In this document: piece by piece, positions 5,831 through 6,258 of the stretch | Layout: every line of letters begins with the position of its first letter | Position numbering within the stretch: position 1 is the stretch's first letter | From: Rhodospirillales bacterium | GTDB lineage: Bacteria > Pseudomonadota > Alphaproteobacteria > Rhodospirillales > JADHTD01 | Reading direction: 5' to 3' | Length of the DNA stretch: 6,258 bases | Assembly (NCBI GenBank): GCA_016776525.1 | Contig: JADHTD010000169.1 | Span: 1-6,258 of the forward strand | Position numbers and translations under genes: made by a program | Notes under the pieces: model-generated | What the model was told of the DNA's origin: nothing | The model's input: the letters and a program-made list of their open reading frames with translations, nothing else | Databases searched by the model: none

Positions 5831-6196
5831 TTAGAAAAAGCCGCACTTACGCAGCGTCATCGGGGTGATTTTGATGAAGTTGCAGGAATGCAGGTTGAGG
5901 ATGTCTTCGTTATGGGTTTCGTAGGAACAGCAACGCGGGCCGTCGCAGACCTGGAAATTGTTGGCGTCGACCTCGACGAAGCGGCGCATGAACGACCCTA
6001 AATGGCTGGAGACCATCAACGCATCGTCCTTGACGCGCCAGGAATTCTTGAAATTGTCACCGCACCAGCGGCCATTGAGGAAGGCCCATTTGTCGGCTTC
6101 CGGTGTGGTTGCCGCCAGTTCGCCGGCCGGCACGGCGCGGCCTGTTACGGATACCATCAGCATCAGCAAACAGGTTACGGCTATGAGGATTCTCAT
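5831..6196 (-). CDS. Small exported cysteine-rich protein, function unknown
   Basis: A 121-residue protein with an N-terminal signal peptide: MRI, then a hydrophobic core to about residue 18, and likely cleavage after AVPA (residue 24) or GRA (21). The mature part of about 97 residues has six cysteines (45, 84, 89, 90, 105, 118), an even number that could form three disulfides in the periplasm. It contains FLNGRWCGDNF (39-49) followed by alternating polar/hydrophobic stretches that look like beta strands, somewhat like a small lipocalin-type barrel; this is only an impression. No lipobox is seen: the only early cysteine (9) lies within the hydrophobic core. The start is well supported by AAGGGAGG 5 bases upstream. 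It converges on sodB, and a terminator lies between the two. I do not recognise the family. Confidence 0.8.
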   Translation of the reverse strand: MRILIAVTCLLMLMVSVTGRAVPAGELAATTPEADKWAFLNGRWCGDNFKNSWRVKDDALMVSSHLGSFMRRFVEVDANNFQVCDGPRCCSYETHNEDILNLHSCNFIKITPMTLRKCGFF

Positions 6197-6201
6197 GGGC
6201 G

Positions 6202-6209
6202 CCTCCCTT
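6202..6209 (-). promoter_or_regulatory. Strong ribosome binding site of the cysteine-rich protein
   Basis: AAGGGAGG on the minus strand lies 5 bases before the ATG at 6196. Its upstream half is part of a 12-base palindrome. Confidence 0.8.
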
Positions 6210-6241
6210 ATAAGGGTACGAGTCCTTCATATGGAGAGGAC
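6205..6241 (-). promoter_or_regulatory. Inverted repeats upstream of the cysteine-rich protein
   Basis: CCCTTATAAGGG (6205-6216) is a perfect 12-base palindrome overlapping the ribosome binding site. A second inverted repeat, GTCCT (6222-6226) and AGGAC (6237-6241), flanks TCATATGGAG. They may be protein-binding sites, or the first may be part of a promoter. TATAAG inside it would place transcription start almost at the ribosome binding site, which is too close. The rest of the window end (to 6258) shows no gene I can support. Confidence 0.3.
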
Positions 6242-6258
6242 GGCCCCGAAAAACGATG

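Overview
The window is GC-rich chromosomal DNA. The proteins suggest an alphaproteobacterium, probably Rhodospirillales-like. The evidence is an NDUFAF6/mitochondrial-type squalene-phytoene-synthase homologue, a stand-alone PuuD-type membrane protein of the kind common in that class, and an Fe-type superoxide dismutase. The assignment rests on protein resemblance from memory, not on a search. I see no RNA genes, CRISPR array, insertion sequence, integrase or phage gene.

Layout. (1) Positions 1-2490, plus strand: the 3' part of a very long Ala/Pro/Glu/Thr-rich gene whose start lies before the window. It ends in a compact C-terminal domain of about 190 residues that I cannot name. (2) 2487-3326, minus strand: an NDUFAF6-like member of the trans-isoprenyl-diphosphate synthase fold. 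It overlaps gene 1 tail to tail by 4 bases and has lost both aspartate motifs. (3) 3438-4241, plus strand: a second, distantly related member of the same fold. It resembles HpnC, keeps the second aspartate motif and has lost the first. The two genes diverge from a 111-base spacer. (4) 4242-4443: an AT-rich island with a candidate promoter, followed by a GC-rich leader that can form alternative hairpins. (5) 4444-5058, plus strand: a small PuuD-like (Urate_ox_N) membrane protein without the cytochrome c domain, ended by a strong intrinsic terminator. (6) 5167-5769, plus strand: sodB, followed by a second intrinsic terminator. (7) 5831-6196, minus strand: a small exported cysteine-rich protein of unknown function. 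The last 62 bases are its upstream region.

How the genes fit together. No long operon is visible. Genes 1 and 2 converge, genes 2 and 3 diverge, and the PuuD-like gene and sodB are each followed by their own terminator. A loose theme of respiratory and redox housekeeping is possible (complex I assembly-like factor, probable haem membrane protein, superoxide dismutase), but this is inference. The most notable point is the head-to-head pair of related synthase-fold genes in which catalytic aspartates are lost to different degrees. Nothing here amounts to a clearly new defence or mobile system.
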